Shown: positions 21,459 to 33,651 of the stretch, in pieces
How the letters are laid out: every line of letters begins with the position of its first letter
How positions within the stretch are numbered: the first letter of the stretch is position 1
Assembly: GCF_036785885.1 (NCBI RefSeq)
Contig: NC_092330.1
Location: 20,286,319 to 20,350,318, forward strand
DNA: 64,000 bases
Source of the DNA: Coffea arabica
Taxonomy: Eukaryota; Streptophyta; Magnoliopsida; Gentianales; Rubiaceae
Reading direction: 5' to 3'
The notes under the pieces: generated by a model
Told to the model about the DNA's origin: nothing
Database searches by the model: none
What the model saw: the letters and a program-made list of their open reading frames with translations, nothing else
Position numbers and translations under genes: made by a program

Positions 21459-22091
21459 GGGTGCGATCATACCAGCACTAATGCACCGGATCCCATCAGA
21501 ACTTCGAAGTTAAGCGTGCTTGGGCGACAGTAGTACTAGGATGGGTGACCCTAGGCCGGTCAACGGGTCGGGTCTACACCCGGATCCGGATCGGATCCCT
21601 GAAATTTTTGCGGGTATGGGTAGGGATTTAATTCCGTTATCCGGATCCGGATCCGTTTTTTCAAACAAAAAAACGGGTCGGATACGGAATATAGTATTCC
21701 GACCCGTACTAGACCCGGATCCGGATATAAATGATTTAATAATTTATAAAAAATATATATTATCAATATAATTTGATTAGGATGATGTATTTGAGTAAAA
21801 TCAATTTGATTTATTTTCTTATTTGGTTTTTTCTTTGCATTAGCTAGAAATTAGTTTACAAATATATCTCTTTCTCTTTTTTGTTAGAAATTATAAATTT
21901 TGGCAAATTTGTTCGGGTAGACCCGACCCGGATCCGAGACTCGCCGGGTCCGGATCCGGAACACAGAATAAAAGACCCGTCGGGTAAACGGGTCGGCTCC
22001 GGGTCCGGGTCCGGAATAATGAATTCCGGCCCGGACCCGGCCCGTTGACACCCCTAGGTGACCCCCTGGGAAATCCTCGTGTTGCACCCCT
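21459..22091 (+). pseudogene. Split 5S gene, copy 14
   Basis: Left 21459-21551, right 22057-22091. Type H. Confidence 0.94.
21552..22056 (+). mobile_element. hAT-like element copy 14
   Basis: 505 bp, type H, ACACAGAAT. Confidence 0.9.
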
Positions 22092-22502
22092 CCCTTTTTT
22101 GTTTCGAAATCCAAATTTTCCCTTCGTTCTTTATGCTGTAGTAATTTAGCTCCGTCGGAACGATTGCTTTATATTTTGCTTCTCATCGAAGCATGAAGGC
22201 GGATCTGAAGGCGCGAGACAAGTCAGGAACTGTACGGCTGGATCGAAGCCCGGTTCGTCGGTCAAAGTTGTCGGCGCAAATGTATAAGCGCAAGCGTGAA
22301 GGATCAATTTCAGGATAATTGAGAGTTGCGCGACGAGGGAAAAAAAATGGTGCAAATCAACAAGAAAAAAATGTAAAAGTAAATAAATAAAAGGATGAGG
22401 GGAAATTCTTGAATTGACGCTTAAAATGAATTCGGGTCCAGAAAAGCCACACTGCTTCACAGGACGGGGCAGTTTAAAAGAATAAAGCGAAAGGAACATG
22501 GC

Positions 22503-22622
22503 GGGTGCGATCATACCAGCACTAATGCACCGGATCCCATCAGAACTCCGAAGTTAAGCGTGCTTGGGCGAGAGTAGTACTAGGATGGGTGACCCCCTGG
22601 GAAGTCCTCGTGTTGCACCCCT
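22503..22622 (+). rRNA. 5S rRNA: 5S rRNA gene, uninterrupted copy 14
   Basis: 120 nt, consensus, same flanking spacer marks as copy 13. Confidence 0.97.
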
Positions 22623-23032
22623 CCCTTTTTTGTTTCGAAATCCAAATTTCCCCTTCGTTCTTTATGCTGTAGTAATATAGCTCCGTCGGAACGATTGCTT
22701 TATATTTTGCTTCTCATCGAAGCATGAAGGCGGATCTGAAGGCGCGAGACAAGTCAGGAACGGTACGGCTGGATCGAAGCCCGGATCGTCGGTCAAAGTT
22801 GTCGGCGCAAATGTATAAGCGCAAGCGTGAAGGATCAATTTCAGGATAATTGAGAGTTGTGCGACGAGGGAAAAAAAAGGTGCAAAGCAACAAGAAAAAA
22901 ATATAAAAGTAAATAAATAAAAGGATGAGAGGAAATTCATGAATTGACGCTTAGAATGAATTCGGGTCCAGAAAAGCCAAACTGCTTCACAGGACGTGGC
23001 AGTTTAAAAGAATAAAGCGAAAGGAACATGGC

Positions 23033-23665
23033 GGGTGCGATCATACCAGCACTAATGCACCGGATCCCATCAGAACTTCGAAGTTAAGCGTGCTTGGGCG
23101 ACAGTAGTACTAGGATGGGTGACCCTAGGCCGGTCAACGGGTCGGGTCTACACCCGGATCCGGATCGGATCCCTGAAATTTTTGCGGGTATGGGTAGGGA
23201 TTTAATTCCGTTATCCGGATCCGGATCCGTTTTTTCAAACAAAAAAACGGGTCGGATACGGAATATAGTATTCCGACCCGTACTAGACCCGGATCCGGAT
23301 ATAAATGATTTAATAATTTATAAAAAATATATATTATCAATATAATTTGATTAGGATGATGTATTTGAGTAAAATCAATTTGATTTATTTTCTTATTTGG
23401 TTTTTTCTTTGCATTAGCTAGAAATTAGTTTACAAATATATCTCTTTCTCTTTTTTGTTAGAAATTATAAATTTTGGCAAATTTGTTCGGGTAGACCCGA
23501 CCCGGATCCGAGACTCGCCGGGTCCGGATCCGGAACACCGAATAAAAGACCCGTCGGGTAAACGGGTCGGCTCCGGGTCCGGGTCCGGAATAATGAATTC
23601 CGGCCCGGACCCGGCCCGTTGACACCCCTAGGTGACCCCCTGGGAAATCCTCGTGTTGCACCCCT
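23033..23665 (+). pseudogene. Split 5S gene, copy 15
   Basis: Left 23033-23125, right 23631-23665. Type H. Confidence 0.94.
23126..23630 (+). mobile_element. hAT-like element copy 15
   Basis: 505 bp, type H, ACACCGAAT. Confidence 0.9.
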
Positions 23666-24076
23666 CCCTTTTTTGTTTCGAAATCCAAATTTTCCCTTCG
23701 TTCTTTATGCTGTAGTAATTTAGCTCCGTCGGAACGATTGCTTTATATTTTGCTTCTCATCGAAGCATGAAGGCGGATCTGAAGGCGCGAGACAAGTCAG
23801 GAACTGTACGGCTGGATCGAAGCCCGGTTCGTCGGTCAAAGTTGTCGGCGCAAATGTATAAGCGCAAGCGTGAAGGATCAATTTCAGGATAATTGAGAGT
23901 TGCGCGACGAGGGAAAAAAAATGGTGCAAATCAACAAGAAAAAAATGTAAAAGTAAATAAATAAAAGGATGAGGGGAAATTCTTGAATTGACGCTTAAAA
24001 TGAATTCGGGTCCAGAAAAGCCACACTGCTTCACAGGACGGGGCAGTTTAAAAGAATAAAGCGAAAGGAACATGGC

Positions 24077-24196
24077 GGGTGCGATCATACCAGCACTAAT
24101 GCACCGGATCCCATCAGAACTCCGAAGTTAAGCGTGCTTGGGCGAGAGTAGTACTAGGATGGGTGACCCCCTGGGAAGTCCTCGTGTTGCACCCCT
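24077..24196 (+). rRNA. 5S rRNA: 5S rRNA gene, uninterrupted copy 15
   Basis: 120 nt, consensus, same flanking spacer marks as copy 13. Last of the unbroken run of 120-nt copies. Confidence 0.97.
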
Positions 24197-24606
24197 CCCT
24201 TTTTTGTTTCGAAATCCAAATTTCCCCTTCGTTCTTTATGCTGTAGTAATATAGCTCCGTCGGAACGATTGCTTTATATTTTGCTTCTCATCGAAGCATG
24301 AAGGCGGATCTGAAGGCGCGAGACAAGTCAGGAACGGTACGGCTGGATCGAAGCCCGGATCGTCGGTCAAAGTTGTCGGCGCAAATGTATAAGCGCAAGC
24401 GTGAAGGATCAATTTCAGGATAATTGAGAGTTGTGCGACGAGGGAAAAAAAAGGTGCAAAGCAACAAGAAAAAAATATAAAAGTAAATAAATAAAAGGAT
24501 GAGAGGAAATTCATGAATTGACGCTTAGAATGAATTCGGGTCCAGAAAAGCCAAACTGCTTCACAGGACGTGGCAGTTTAAAAGAATAAAGCGAAAGGAA
24601 CATGGC

Positions 24607-25239
24607 GGGTGCGATCATACCAGCACTAATGCACCGGATCCCATCAGAACTTCGAAGTTAAGCGTGCTTGGGCGACAGTAGTACTAGGATGGGTGACCCT
24701 AGGCCGGTCAACGGGTCGGGTCTACACCCGGATCCGGATCGGATCCCTGAAATTTTTGCGGGTATGGGTAGGGATTTAATTCCGTTATCCGGATCCGGAT
24801 CCGTTTTTTCAAACAAAAAAACGGGTCGGATACGGAATATAGTATTCCGACCCGTACTAGACCCGGATCCGGATATAAATGATTTAATAATTTATAAAAA
24901 ATATATATTATCAATATAATTTGATTAGGATGATGTATTTGAGTAAAATCAATTTGATTTATTTTCTTATTTGGTTTTTTCTTTGCATTAGCTAGAAATT
25001 AGTTTACAAATATATCTCTTTCTCTTTTTTGTTAGAAATTATAAATTTTGGCAAATTTGTTCGGGTAGACCCGACCCGGATCCGAGACTCGCCGGGTCCG
25101 GATCCGGAACACAGAATAAAAGACCCGTCGGGTAAACGGGTCGGCTCCGGGTCCGGGTCCGGAATAATGAATTCCGGCCCGGACCCGGCCCGTTGACACC
25201 CCTAGGTGACCCCCTGGGAAATCCTCGTGTTGCACCCCT
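24607..25239 (+). pseudogene. Split 5S gene, copy 16
   Basis: Left 24607-24699, right 25205-25239. Type H, last of the H block. Confidence 0.94.
24700..25204 (+). mobile_element. hAT-like element copy 16
   Basis: 505 bp, type H, ACACAGAAT. Confidence 0.9.
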
Positions 25240-25651
25240 CCCTTTTTTGTTTCGAAATCCAAATTTCCCCTTCGTTCTTTATGCTGTAGTAATTTAGCTC
25301 CGTCGGAACGATTGCTTTATATTTTGCTTCTCATCGAAGCATGAAGGCGGATCTGAAGGCGCGAGACAAGTCAGGAACGGTACGGCTGGATCGAAGCCCG
25401 GATCGTCGGTCAAAGTTGTCGGCGCAAATGTATAAGCGCAAGCGTGAAGGATCAATTTCAGGATAATTGAGAGTTGCGCGACGAGGGAAAAAAAAATGGT
25501 GCAAATCAACAAGAAAAAAATGTAAAAGTAAATAAATAAAAGGATGAGGGGAAATTCTTGAATTGACGCTTAAAATGAATTCGGGTCCAGAAAAGCCACA
25601 CTGCTTCACAGGACGGGGCAGTTTAAAAGAATAAAGCGAAAGGAACATGGC

Positions 25652-25773
25652 GGGTGCGATCATACCAGCACTAATGCACCGGATCCCATCAGAACTCCGA
25701 AGTTAAGCGTGCTTGGGCGAGAGAGGTGTACTAGGATGGGTGACCCCCTAGGAAGTCCTCGTGTTGCACCCCT
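25652..25773 (+). rRNA. 5S rRNA: 5S rRNA gene, 122-nt variant, uninterrupted copy 16 (reference for variant)
   Basis: First copy of a variant in which GAGAGTAGTACTAGG (nt 68-82) reads GAGAGAGGTGTACTAGG: two extra bases and two substitutions just after the intermediate element. This moves the A box and box C two bases further apart and alters the region that folds as loop E and helix IV in 5S rRNA. It could impair TFIIIA binding or RNA folding, so the variant may be a pseudogene class; alternatively it may be a tolerated variant. This copy also reads CCTAGGAAG for CCTGGGAAG. Confidence 0.85.
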
Positions 25774-26183
25774 CCCTTTTTTGTTTCGAAATCCAAATTT
25801 CCCCTTCGTTCTTTATGCTGTAGTAATTTAGCTCCGTCGGAACGATTGCTTTATATTTTGCTTCTCATCGAAGCATGAAGGCGGATCTGAAGGCGCGAGA
25901 CAAGTCAGGAACGGTACGGCTGGATCGAAGCCCGGATCGTCGGTCAAAGTTGTCGGCGCAAATGCATAAGCGCAAGCGTGAAGGATCAATTTCAGGATAA
26001 TTGAGAGTTGTGCGACGAGGGAAAAAAAAGGTGCAAAGCAACAAGAAAAAAATATAAAAGTAAATAAATAAAAGGATGAGAGGAAATTCATGAATTGACG
26101 CTTAGAATGAATTCGGGTCCAGAAAAGCCAAACTGATTCACAGGACGTGGCAGTTTAAAAGAATAAAGCGAAAGGAACATGGC

Positions 26184-26811
26184 GGGTGCGATCATACCAG
26201 CACTAATGCACCGGATCCCATCAGAACTCCGAAGTTAAGCGTGCTTGGGCGACAGTAGTACTAGGATGGGTGACCCTAGGCCTGTCAACGGGTCGGGTCT
26301 AGACCCGGATCCGGATCGGATCGCTGAAATTTTTTCGGGTATGGGTAGGGATTTAATTCCGTTATCCGGATCCGGATCCGTTTTTTCAAACAAAAAAACG
26401 GGTCGGATACGGAATATAGTATTCCGACCCGTATTAGACCCGGATCCGGATATAAATGATTTAATAATTTATAAAAAATATATATTATCAATATAATTTG
26501 ATTAGGATGATGTATTTGAGTAAAATCAATTTGATTTATTTTCTTATTTGGTTTTTTCTTTGCATTAGTTAGAAATTAGTTTACAAATATATTTTTTTCT
26601 CTTTTTTGTTAGAAATTATAAATTTTGGCAAATTTGTTAGACCCGACCCGGATCCGAGACTCGCCGGGTCCGGATCCGGAACACAGAATAAAAGACCCGT
26701 CGGGTAAACGGGTCGGATCCGGGTCCGGGTCCGGAATAAAGAATTCCGGCCCGGACCCGGCCCGTTGACACCCCTAGGTGACCCCCTGGGAAATCCTCGT
26801 GTTGCACTCCT
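26184..26811 (+). pseudogene. Split 5S gene, copy 17
   Basis: Left 26184-26276, right 26777-26811. Type D. Right part has C117T (GCACTCCT). Confidence 0.94.
26277..26776 (+). mobile_element. hAT-like element copy 17
   Basis: 500 bp, type D. TTTGTTAGACCC in place of TTTGTTCGGGTAGACCC: a 5-bp deletion. Confidence 0.9.
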
Positions 26812-27223
26812 CCCTTTTTTGTTTCGAAATCCAAATTTCCCCTTCGTTCTTTATGCTGTAGTAATTTAGCTCCGTCGGAACGATTGCTTTATATTTTGCT
26901 TCTCATCGAAGCATGAAGGCGGATCTGAAGGCGCGAGACAAGTCAGGAACGGTACGGCTGGATCGAAGCCCGGATCGTCGGTCAAAGTTGTCGGCGCAAA
27001 TGTATAAGCGCAAGCGTGAAGGATCAATTTCAGGATAATTGAGAGTTGCGCGACGAGGGAAAAAAAAATGGTGCAAATCAACAAGAAAAAAATGTAAAAG
27101 TAAATAAATAAAAGGATGAGGGGAAATTCTTGAATTGACGCTTAAAATGAATTCGGGTCCAGAAAAGCCACACTGCTTCACAGGACGGGGCAGTTTAAAA
27201 GAATAAAGCGAAAGGAACATGGC

Positions 27224-27345
27224 GGGTGCGATCATACCAGCACTAATGCACCGGATCCCATCAGAACTCCGAAGTTAAGCGTGCTTGGGCGAGAGAGGTG
27301 TACTAGGATGGGTGACCCCCTGGGAAGTCCTCGTGTTGCACCCCT
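27224..27345 (+). rRNA. 5S rRNA: 5S rRNA gene, 122-nt variant, uninterrupted copy 17
   Basis: 122-nt form, otherwise consensus. Confidence 0.86.
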
Positions 27346-27755
27346 CCCTTTTTTGTTTCGAAATCCAAATTTCCCCTTCGTTCTTTAAGCTGTAGTAATT
27401 TAGCTCCGTCGGAACGATTGCTTTATATTTTGCTTCTCATCGAAGCATGAAGGCGGATCTGAAGGCGCGAGACAAGTCAGGAACGGTACGGCTGGATCGA
27501 AGCCCGGATCGTCGGTCAAAGTTGTCGGCGCAAATGCATAAGCGCAAGCGTGAAGGATCAATTTCAGGATAATTGAGAGTTGTGCGACGAGGGAAAAAAA
27601 AGGTGCAAAGCAACAAGAAAAAAATATAAAAGTAAATAAATAAAAGGATGAGAGGAAATTCATGAATTGACGCTTAGAATGAATTCGGGTCCAGAAAAGC
27701 CAAACTGATTCACAGGACGTGGCAGTTTAAAAGAATAAAGCGAAAGGAACATGGC

Positions 27756-28388
27756 GGGTGCGATCATACCAGCACTAATGCACCGGATCCCATCAGAACT
27801 CCGAAGTTAAGCGTGCTTGGGCGACAGTAGTACTAGGATAGGTGACCCTAGGCCTGTCAACGGGTCGGGTCTAGACCCGGATCCGGATCGGATCGCTGAA
27901 ATTTTTTCGGGTATGGGTAGGGATTTAATTCCGTTATCCGGATCCGGATCCGTTTTTTCAAACAAAAAAACGGGTCGGATACGGAATATAGTATTCCGAC
28001 CCGTATTAGACCCGGATCCGGATATAAATGATTTAATAATTTATAAAAAATATATATTATCAATATAATTTGATTAGGATGATGTATTTGAGTAAAATCA
28101 ATTTGATTTATTTTCTTATTTGGTTTTTTCTTTGCATTAGTTAGAAATTAGTTTACAAATATATTTTTTTCTCTTTTTTGTTAGAAATTATAAATTTTGG
28201 CAAATTTGTTCGGGTAGACCCGACCCGGATCCGAGACTCGCCGGGTCCGGATCCGGAACACAGAATAAAAGACCCGTCGGGTAAACAGGTCGGATCCGGG
28301 TCCGGGTCCGGAATAATGAATTCCGGCCCGGACCCGGCCCGTTGACACCCCTAGGTGACCCCCTGGGAAATCCTCGTGTTGCACCCCT
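27756..28388 (+). pseudogene. Split 5S gene, copy 18
   Basis: Left 27756-27848, right 28354-28388. Type D-i: first copy with G85A in box C. Confidence 0.94.
27849..28353 (+). mobile_element. hAT-like element copy 18
   Basis: 505 bp, D-i, with AAACAGGTCGG. Confidence 0.9.
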
Positions 28389-28799
28389 CCCTTTTTTGTT
28401 TCGAAATCCAAATTTCCCCTTCGTTCTTTATGCTGTAGTAATTTAGCTCCGTCGGAACGATTGCTTTATATTTTGCTTCTCATCGAAGCATGAAGGCGGA
28501 TCTGAAGGCGCGAGACAAGTCAGGAACGGTACGGCTGGATCGAAGCCCGGATCGTCGGTCAAAGTTGTCGGCGCAAATGTATAAGTGCAAGCGTGAAGGA
28601 TCAATTTCAGGATAATTGAGAGTTGCGCGACGAGGGAAAAAAAATGGTGCAAATCAACAAGAAAAAAATGTAAAAGTAAATAAATAAAAGGATGAGGGGA
28701 AATTCTTGAATTGACGCTTAAAATGAATTCGGGTCCAGAAAAGCCACACTGCTTCACAGGACGGGGCAGTTTAAAAGAATAAAGCGAAAGGAACATGGC

Positions 28800-28921
28800 G
28801 GGTGCGATCATACCAGCACTAATGCACCGGATCCCATCAGAACTCCGAAGTTAAGCGTGCTTGGGCGAGAGAGGTGTACTAGGATGGGTGACCCCCTGGG
28901 AAGTCCTCGTGTTGCACCCCT
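28800..28921 (+). rRNA. 5S rRNA: 5S rRNA gene, 122-nt variant, uninterrupted copy 18
   Basis: 122-nt form. The class B spacer after it has CCCCATCG and CGAAACCCGG, marks of a recurring two-unit module. Confidence 0.86.
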
Positions 28922-29331
28922 CCCTTTTTTGTTTCGAAATCCAAATTTCCCCATCGTTCTTTATGCTGTAGTAATTTAGCTCCGTCGGAACGATTGCTTT
29001 ATATTTTGCTTCTTATCGAAGCATGAAGGCGGATCTGAAGGCGCGAGACAAGTCAGGAACGGTACGGCTGGATCGAAACCCGGATCGTCGGTCAAAGTTG
29101 TCGGCGCAAATGTATAAGCGCAAGCGTGAAGGATCAATTTCAGGATAATTGAGAGTTGTGCGACGAGGGAAAAAAAAGGTGCAAAGCAACAAGAAAAAAA
29201 TATAAAAGTAAATAAATAAAAGGATGAGAGGAAATTCATGAATTGACGCTTAGAATGAATTCGGGTCCAGAAAAGCCAAACTACTTCACAGGACGTGGCA
29301 GTTTAAAAGAATAAAGCGAAAGGAACATGGC

Positions 29332-29964
29332 GGGTGCGATCATACCAGCACTAATGCACCGGATCCCATCAGAACTCCGAAGTTAAGCGTGCTTGGGCGA
29401 CAGTAGTACTAGGATGGGTGACCCTAGGCCTGTCAACGGGTCGGGTCTAGAACCGGATCCGGATCGGATCGCTGAAATTTTTTCGGGTATGGGTAGGGAT
29501 TTAATTCCGTTATCCGGATCCGGATCCGTTTTTTCAAACAAAAAAACGGGTCGGATACGGAATATAGTATTCCGACCCGTATTAGACCCGGATCCGGATA
29601 TAAATGATTTAATAATTTATAAAAAATATATATTATCAATATAATTTGATTAGGATGATGTATTTGAGTAAAATCAATTTGATTTATTTTCTTATTTGGT
29701 TTTTTCTTTGCATTAGTTAGAAATTAGTTTACAAATATATTTTTTTCTCTTTTTTGTTAGAAATTATAAATTTTGGCAAATTTGTTCGGGTAGACCCGAC
29801 CCGGATCCGAGACTCGCCGGGTCCGGATCCGGAACACAGAATAAAAGACCCGTCGGGTAAACGGGTCGGATCCGGGTCCGGGTCCGGAATAAAGAATTCC
29901 GGCCCGGACCCGGCCCGTTGACACCCCTAGGTGACCCCCTGGGAAATCCTCGTGTTGCACTCCT
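29332..29964 (+). pseudogene. Split 5S gene, copy 19
   Basis: Left 29332-29424, right 29930-29964. Type D-e, C117T. Confidence 0.94.
29425..29929 (+). mobile_element. hAT-like element copy 19
   Basis: 505 bp, D-e, with AAAGAATTCC near the right end. Confidence 0.9.
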
Positions 29965-30376
29965 CCCTTTTTTGTTTCGAAATCCAAATTTCCCCTTCGT
30001 TCTTTATGCTGTAGTAATTTAGCTCCGTCGGAACGATTGCTTTATATTTTGCTTCTCATCGAAGCATGAAGGCGGATCTGAAGGCGCGAGACAAGTCAGG
30101 AACGGTACGGCTGGATCGAAGCCCGGATCGTCGGTCAAAGTTGTCGGCGCAAATGTATAAGCGCAAGCGTGAAGGATCAATTTCAGGATAATTGAGAGTT
30201 GCGCGACGAGGGAAAAAAAAATGGTGCAAATCAACAAGAAAAAAATGTAAAAGTAAATAAATAAAAGGATGAGGGGAAATTCTTGAATTGACGCTTAAAA
30301 TGAATTCGGGTCCAGAAAAGCCACACTGCTTCACAGGACGGGGCAGTTTAAAAGAATAAAGCGAAAGGAACATGGC

Positions 30377-30498
30377 GGGTGCGATCATACCAGCACTAAT
30401 GCACCGGATCCCATCAGAACTCCGAAGTTAAGCGTGCTTGGGCGAGAGAGGTGTACTAGGATGGGTGACCCCCTGGGAAGTCCTCGTGTTGCACCCCT
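30377..30498 (+). rRNA. 5S rRNA: 5S rRNA gene, 122-nt variant, uninterrupted copy 19
   Basis: 122-nt form, otherwise consensus. Confidence 0.86.
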
Positions 30499-30908
30499 CC
30501 CTTTTTTGTTTCGAAATCCAAATTTCCCCTTCGTTCTTTATGCTGTAGTAATTTAGCTCCGTCGGAACGATTGCTTTATATTTTGCTTCTCATCGAAGCA
30601 TGAAGGCGGATCTGAAGGCGCGAGACAAGTCAGGAACGGTACGGCTGGATCGAAGCCCGGATCGTCGGTCAAAGTTGTCGGCGCAAATGCATAAGCGCAA
30701 GCGTGAAGGATCAATTTCAGGATAATTGAGAGTTGTGCGACGAGGGAAAAAAAAGGTGCAAAGCAACAAGAAAAAAATATAAAAGTAAATAAATAAAAGG
30801 ATGAGAGGAAATTCATGAATTGACGCTTAGAATGAATTCGGGTCCAGAAAAGCCAAACTGATTCACAGGACGTGGCAGTTTAAAAGAATAAAGCGAAAGG
30901 AACATGGC

Positions 30909-31541
30909 GGGTGCGATCATACCAGCACTAATGCACCGGATCCCATCAGAACTCCGAAGTTAAGCGTGCTTGGGCGACAGTAGTACTAGGATAGGTGACC
31001 CTAGGCCTGTCAACGGGTCGGGTCTAGACCCGGATCCGGATCGGATCGCTGAAATTTTTTCGGGTATGGGTAGGGATTTAATTCCGTTATCCGGATCCGG
31101 ATCCGTTTTTTCAAACAAAAAAACGGGTCGGATACGGAATATAGTATTCCGACCCGTATTAGACCCGGATCCGGATATAAATGATTTAATAATTTATAAA
31201 AAATATATATTATCAATATAATTTGATTAGGATGATGTATTTGAGTAAAATCAATTTGATTTATTTTCTTATTTGGTTTTTTCTTTGCATTAGTTAGAAA
31301 TTAGTTTACAAATATATTTTTTTCTCTTTTTTGTTAGAAATTATAAATTTTGGCAAATTTGTTCGGGTAGACCCGACCCGGATCCGAGACTCGCCGGGTC
31401 CGGATCCGGAACACAGAATAAAAGACCCGTCGGGTAAACGGGTCGGATCCGGGTCCGGGTCCGGAATAAAGAATTCCGGCCCGGACCCGGCCCGTTGACA
31501 CCCCTAGGTGACCCCCTGGGAAATCCTCGTGTTGCACTCCT
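30909..31541 (+). pseudogene. Split 5S gene, copy 20
   Basis: Left 30909-31001, right 31507-31541. Type D-i, C117T. Confidence 0.94.
31002..31506 (+). mobile_element. hAT-like element copy 20
   Basis: 505 bp, D-i, with AAAGAATTCC. Confidence 0.9.
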
Positions 31542-31953
31542 CCCTTTTTTGTTTCGAAATCCAAATTTCCCCTTCGTTCTTTATGCTGTAGTAATTTAGC
31601 TCCGTCGGAACGATTGCTTTATATTTTGCTTCTCATCGAAGCATGAAGGCGGATCTGAAGGCGCGAGACAAGTCAGGAACGGTACGGCTGGATCGAAGCC
31701 CGGATCGTCGGTCAAAGTTGTCGGCGCAAATGTATAAGCGCAAGCGTGAAGGATCAATTTCAGGATAATTGAGAGTTGCGCGACGAGGGAAAAAAAAATG
31801 GTGCAAATCAACAAGAAAAAAATGTAAAAGTAAATAAATAAAAGGATGAGGGGAAATTCTTGAATTGACGCTTAAAATGAATTCGGGTCCAGAAAAGCCA
31901 CACTGCTTCACAGGACGGGGCAGTTTAAAAGAATAAAGCGAAAGGAACATGGC

Positions 31954-32075
31954 GGGTGCGATCATACCAGCACTAATGCACCGGATCCCATCAGAACTCC
32001 GAAGTTAAGCGTGCTTGGGCGAGAGAGGTGTACTAGGATGGGTGACCCCCTGGGAAGTCCTCGTGTTGCACCCCT
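31954..32075 (+). rRNA. 5S rRNA: 5S rRNA gene, 122-nt variant, uninterrupted copy 20
   Basis: 122-nt form, otherwise consensus; counterpart of copy 17 at a 4730-bp offset. Confidence 0.86.
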
Positions 32076-32485
32076 CCCTTTTTTGTTTCGAAATCCAAAT
32101 TTCCCCTTCGTTCTTTATGCTGTAGTAATTTAGCTCCGTCGGAACGATTGCTTTATATTTTGCTTCTCATCGAAGCATGAAGGCGGATCTGAAGGCGCGA
32201 GACAAGTCAGGAACGGTACGGCTGGATCGAAGCCCGGATCGTCGGTCAAAGTTGTCGGCGCAAATGCATAAGCGCAAGCGTGAAGGATCAATTTCAGGAT
32301 AATTGAGAGTTGTGCGACGAGGGAAAAAAAAGGTGCAAAGCAACAAGAAAAAAATATAAAAGTAAATAAATAAAAGGATGAGAGGAAATTCATGAATTGA
32401 CGCTTAGAATGAATTCGGGTCCAGAAAAGCCAAACTGATTCACAGGACGTGGCAGTTTAAAAGAATAAAGCGAAAGGAACATGGC

Positions 32486-33118
32486 GGGTGCGATCATACC
32501 AGCACTAATGCACCGGATCCCATCAGAACTCCGAAGTTAAGCGTGCTTGGGCGACAGTAGTACTAGGATAGGTGACCCTAGGCCTGTCAACGGGTCGGGT
32601 CTAGACCCGGATCCGGATCGGATCGCTGAAATTTTTTCGGGTATGGGTAGGGATTTAATTCCGTTATCCGGATCCGGATCCGTTTTTTCAAACAAAAAAA
32701 CGGGTCGGATACGGAATATAGTATTCCGACCCGTATTAGACCCGGATCCGGATATAAATGATTTAATAATTTATAAAAAATATATATTATCAATATAATT
32801 TGATTAGGATGATGTATTTGAGTAAAATCAATTTGATTTATTTTCTTATTTGGTTTTTTCTTTGCATTAGTTAGAAATTAGTTTACAAATATATTTTTTT
32901 CTCTTTTTTGTTAGAAATTATAAATTTTGGCAAATTTGTTCGGGTAGACCCGACCCGGATCCGAGACTCGCCGGGTCCGGATCCGGAACACAGAATAAAA
33001 GACCCGTCGGGTAAACAGGTCGGATCCGGGTCCGGGTCCGGAATAATGAATTCCGGCCCGGACCCGGCCCGTTGACACCCCTAGGTGACCCCCTGGGAAA
33101 TCCTCGTGTTGCACCCCT
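32486..33118 (+). pseudogene. Split 5S gene, copy 21
   Basis: Left 32486-32578, right 33084-33118. Type D-i; counterpart of copy 18. Confidence 0.94.
32579..33083 (+). mobile_element. hAT-like element copy 21
   Basis: 505 bp, D-i, with AAACAGGTCGG. Confidence 0.9.
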
Positions 33119-33529
33119 CCCTTTTTTGTTTCGAAATCCAAATTTCCCCTTCGTTCTTTATGCTGTAGTAATTTAGCTCCGTCGGAACGATTGCTTTATA
33201 TTTTGCTTCTCATCGAAGCATGAAGGCGGATCTGAAGGCGCGAGACAAGTCAGGAACGGTACGGCTGGATCGAAGCCCGGATCGTCGGTCAAAGTTGTCG
33301 GCGCAAATGTATAAGTGCAAGCGTGAAGGATCAATTTCAGGATAATTGAGAGTTGCGCGACGAGGGAAAAAAAATGGTGCAAATCAACAAGAAAAAAATG
33401 TAAAAGTAAATAAATAAAAGGATGAGGGGAAATTCTTGAATTGACGCTTAAAATGAATTCGGGTCCAGAAAAGCCACACTGCTTCACAGGACGGGGCAGT
33501 TTAAAAGAATAAAGCGAAAGGAACATGGC

Positions 33530-33651
33530 GGGTGCGATCATACCAGCACTAATGCACCGGATCCCATCAGAACTCCGAAGTTAAGCGTGCTTGGGCGAGA
33601 GAGGTGTACTAGGATGGGTGACCCCCTGGGAAGTCCTCGTGTTGCACCCCT
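33530..33651 (+). rRNA. 5S rRNA: 5S rRNA gene, 122-nt variant, uninterrupted copy 21
   Basis: 122-nt form; counterpart of copy 18, with the same CGAAACCCGG spacer behind it. Confidence 0.86.
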
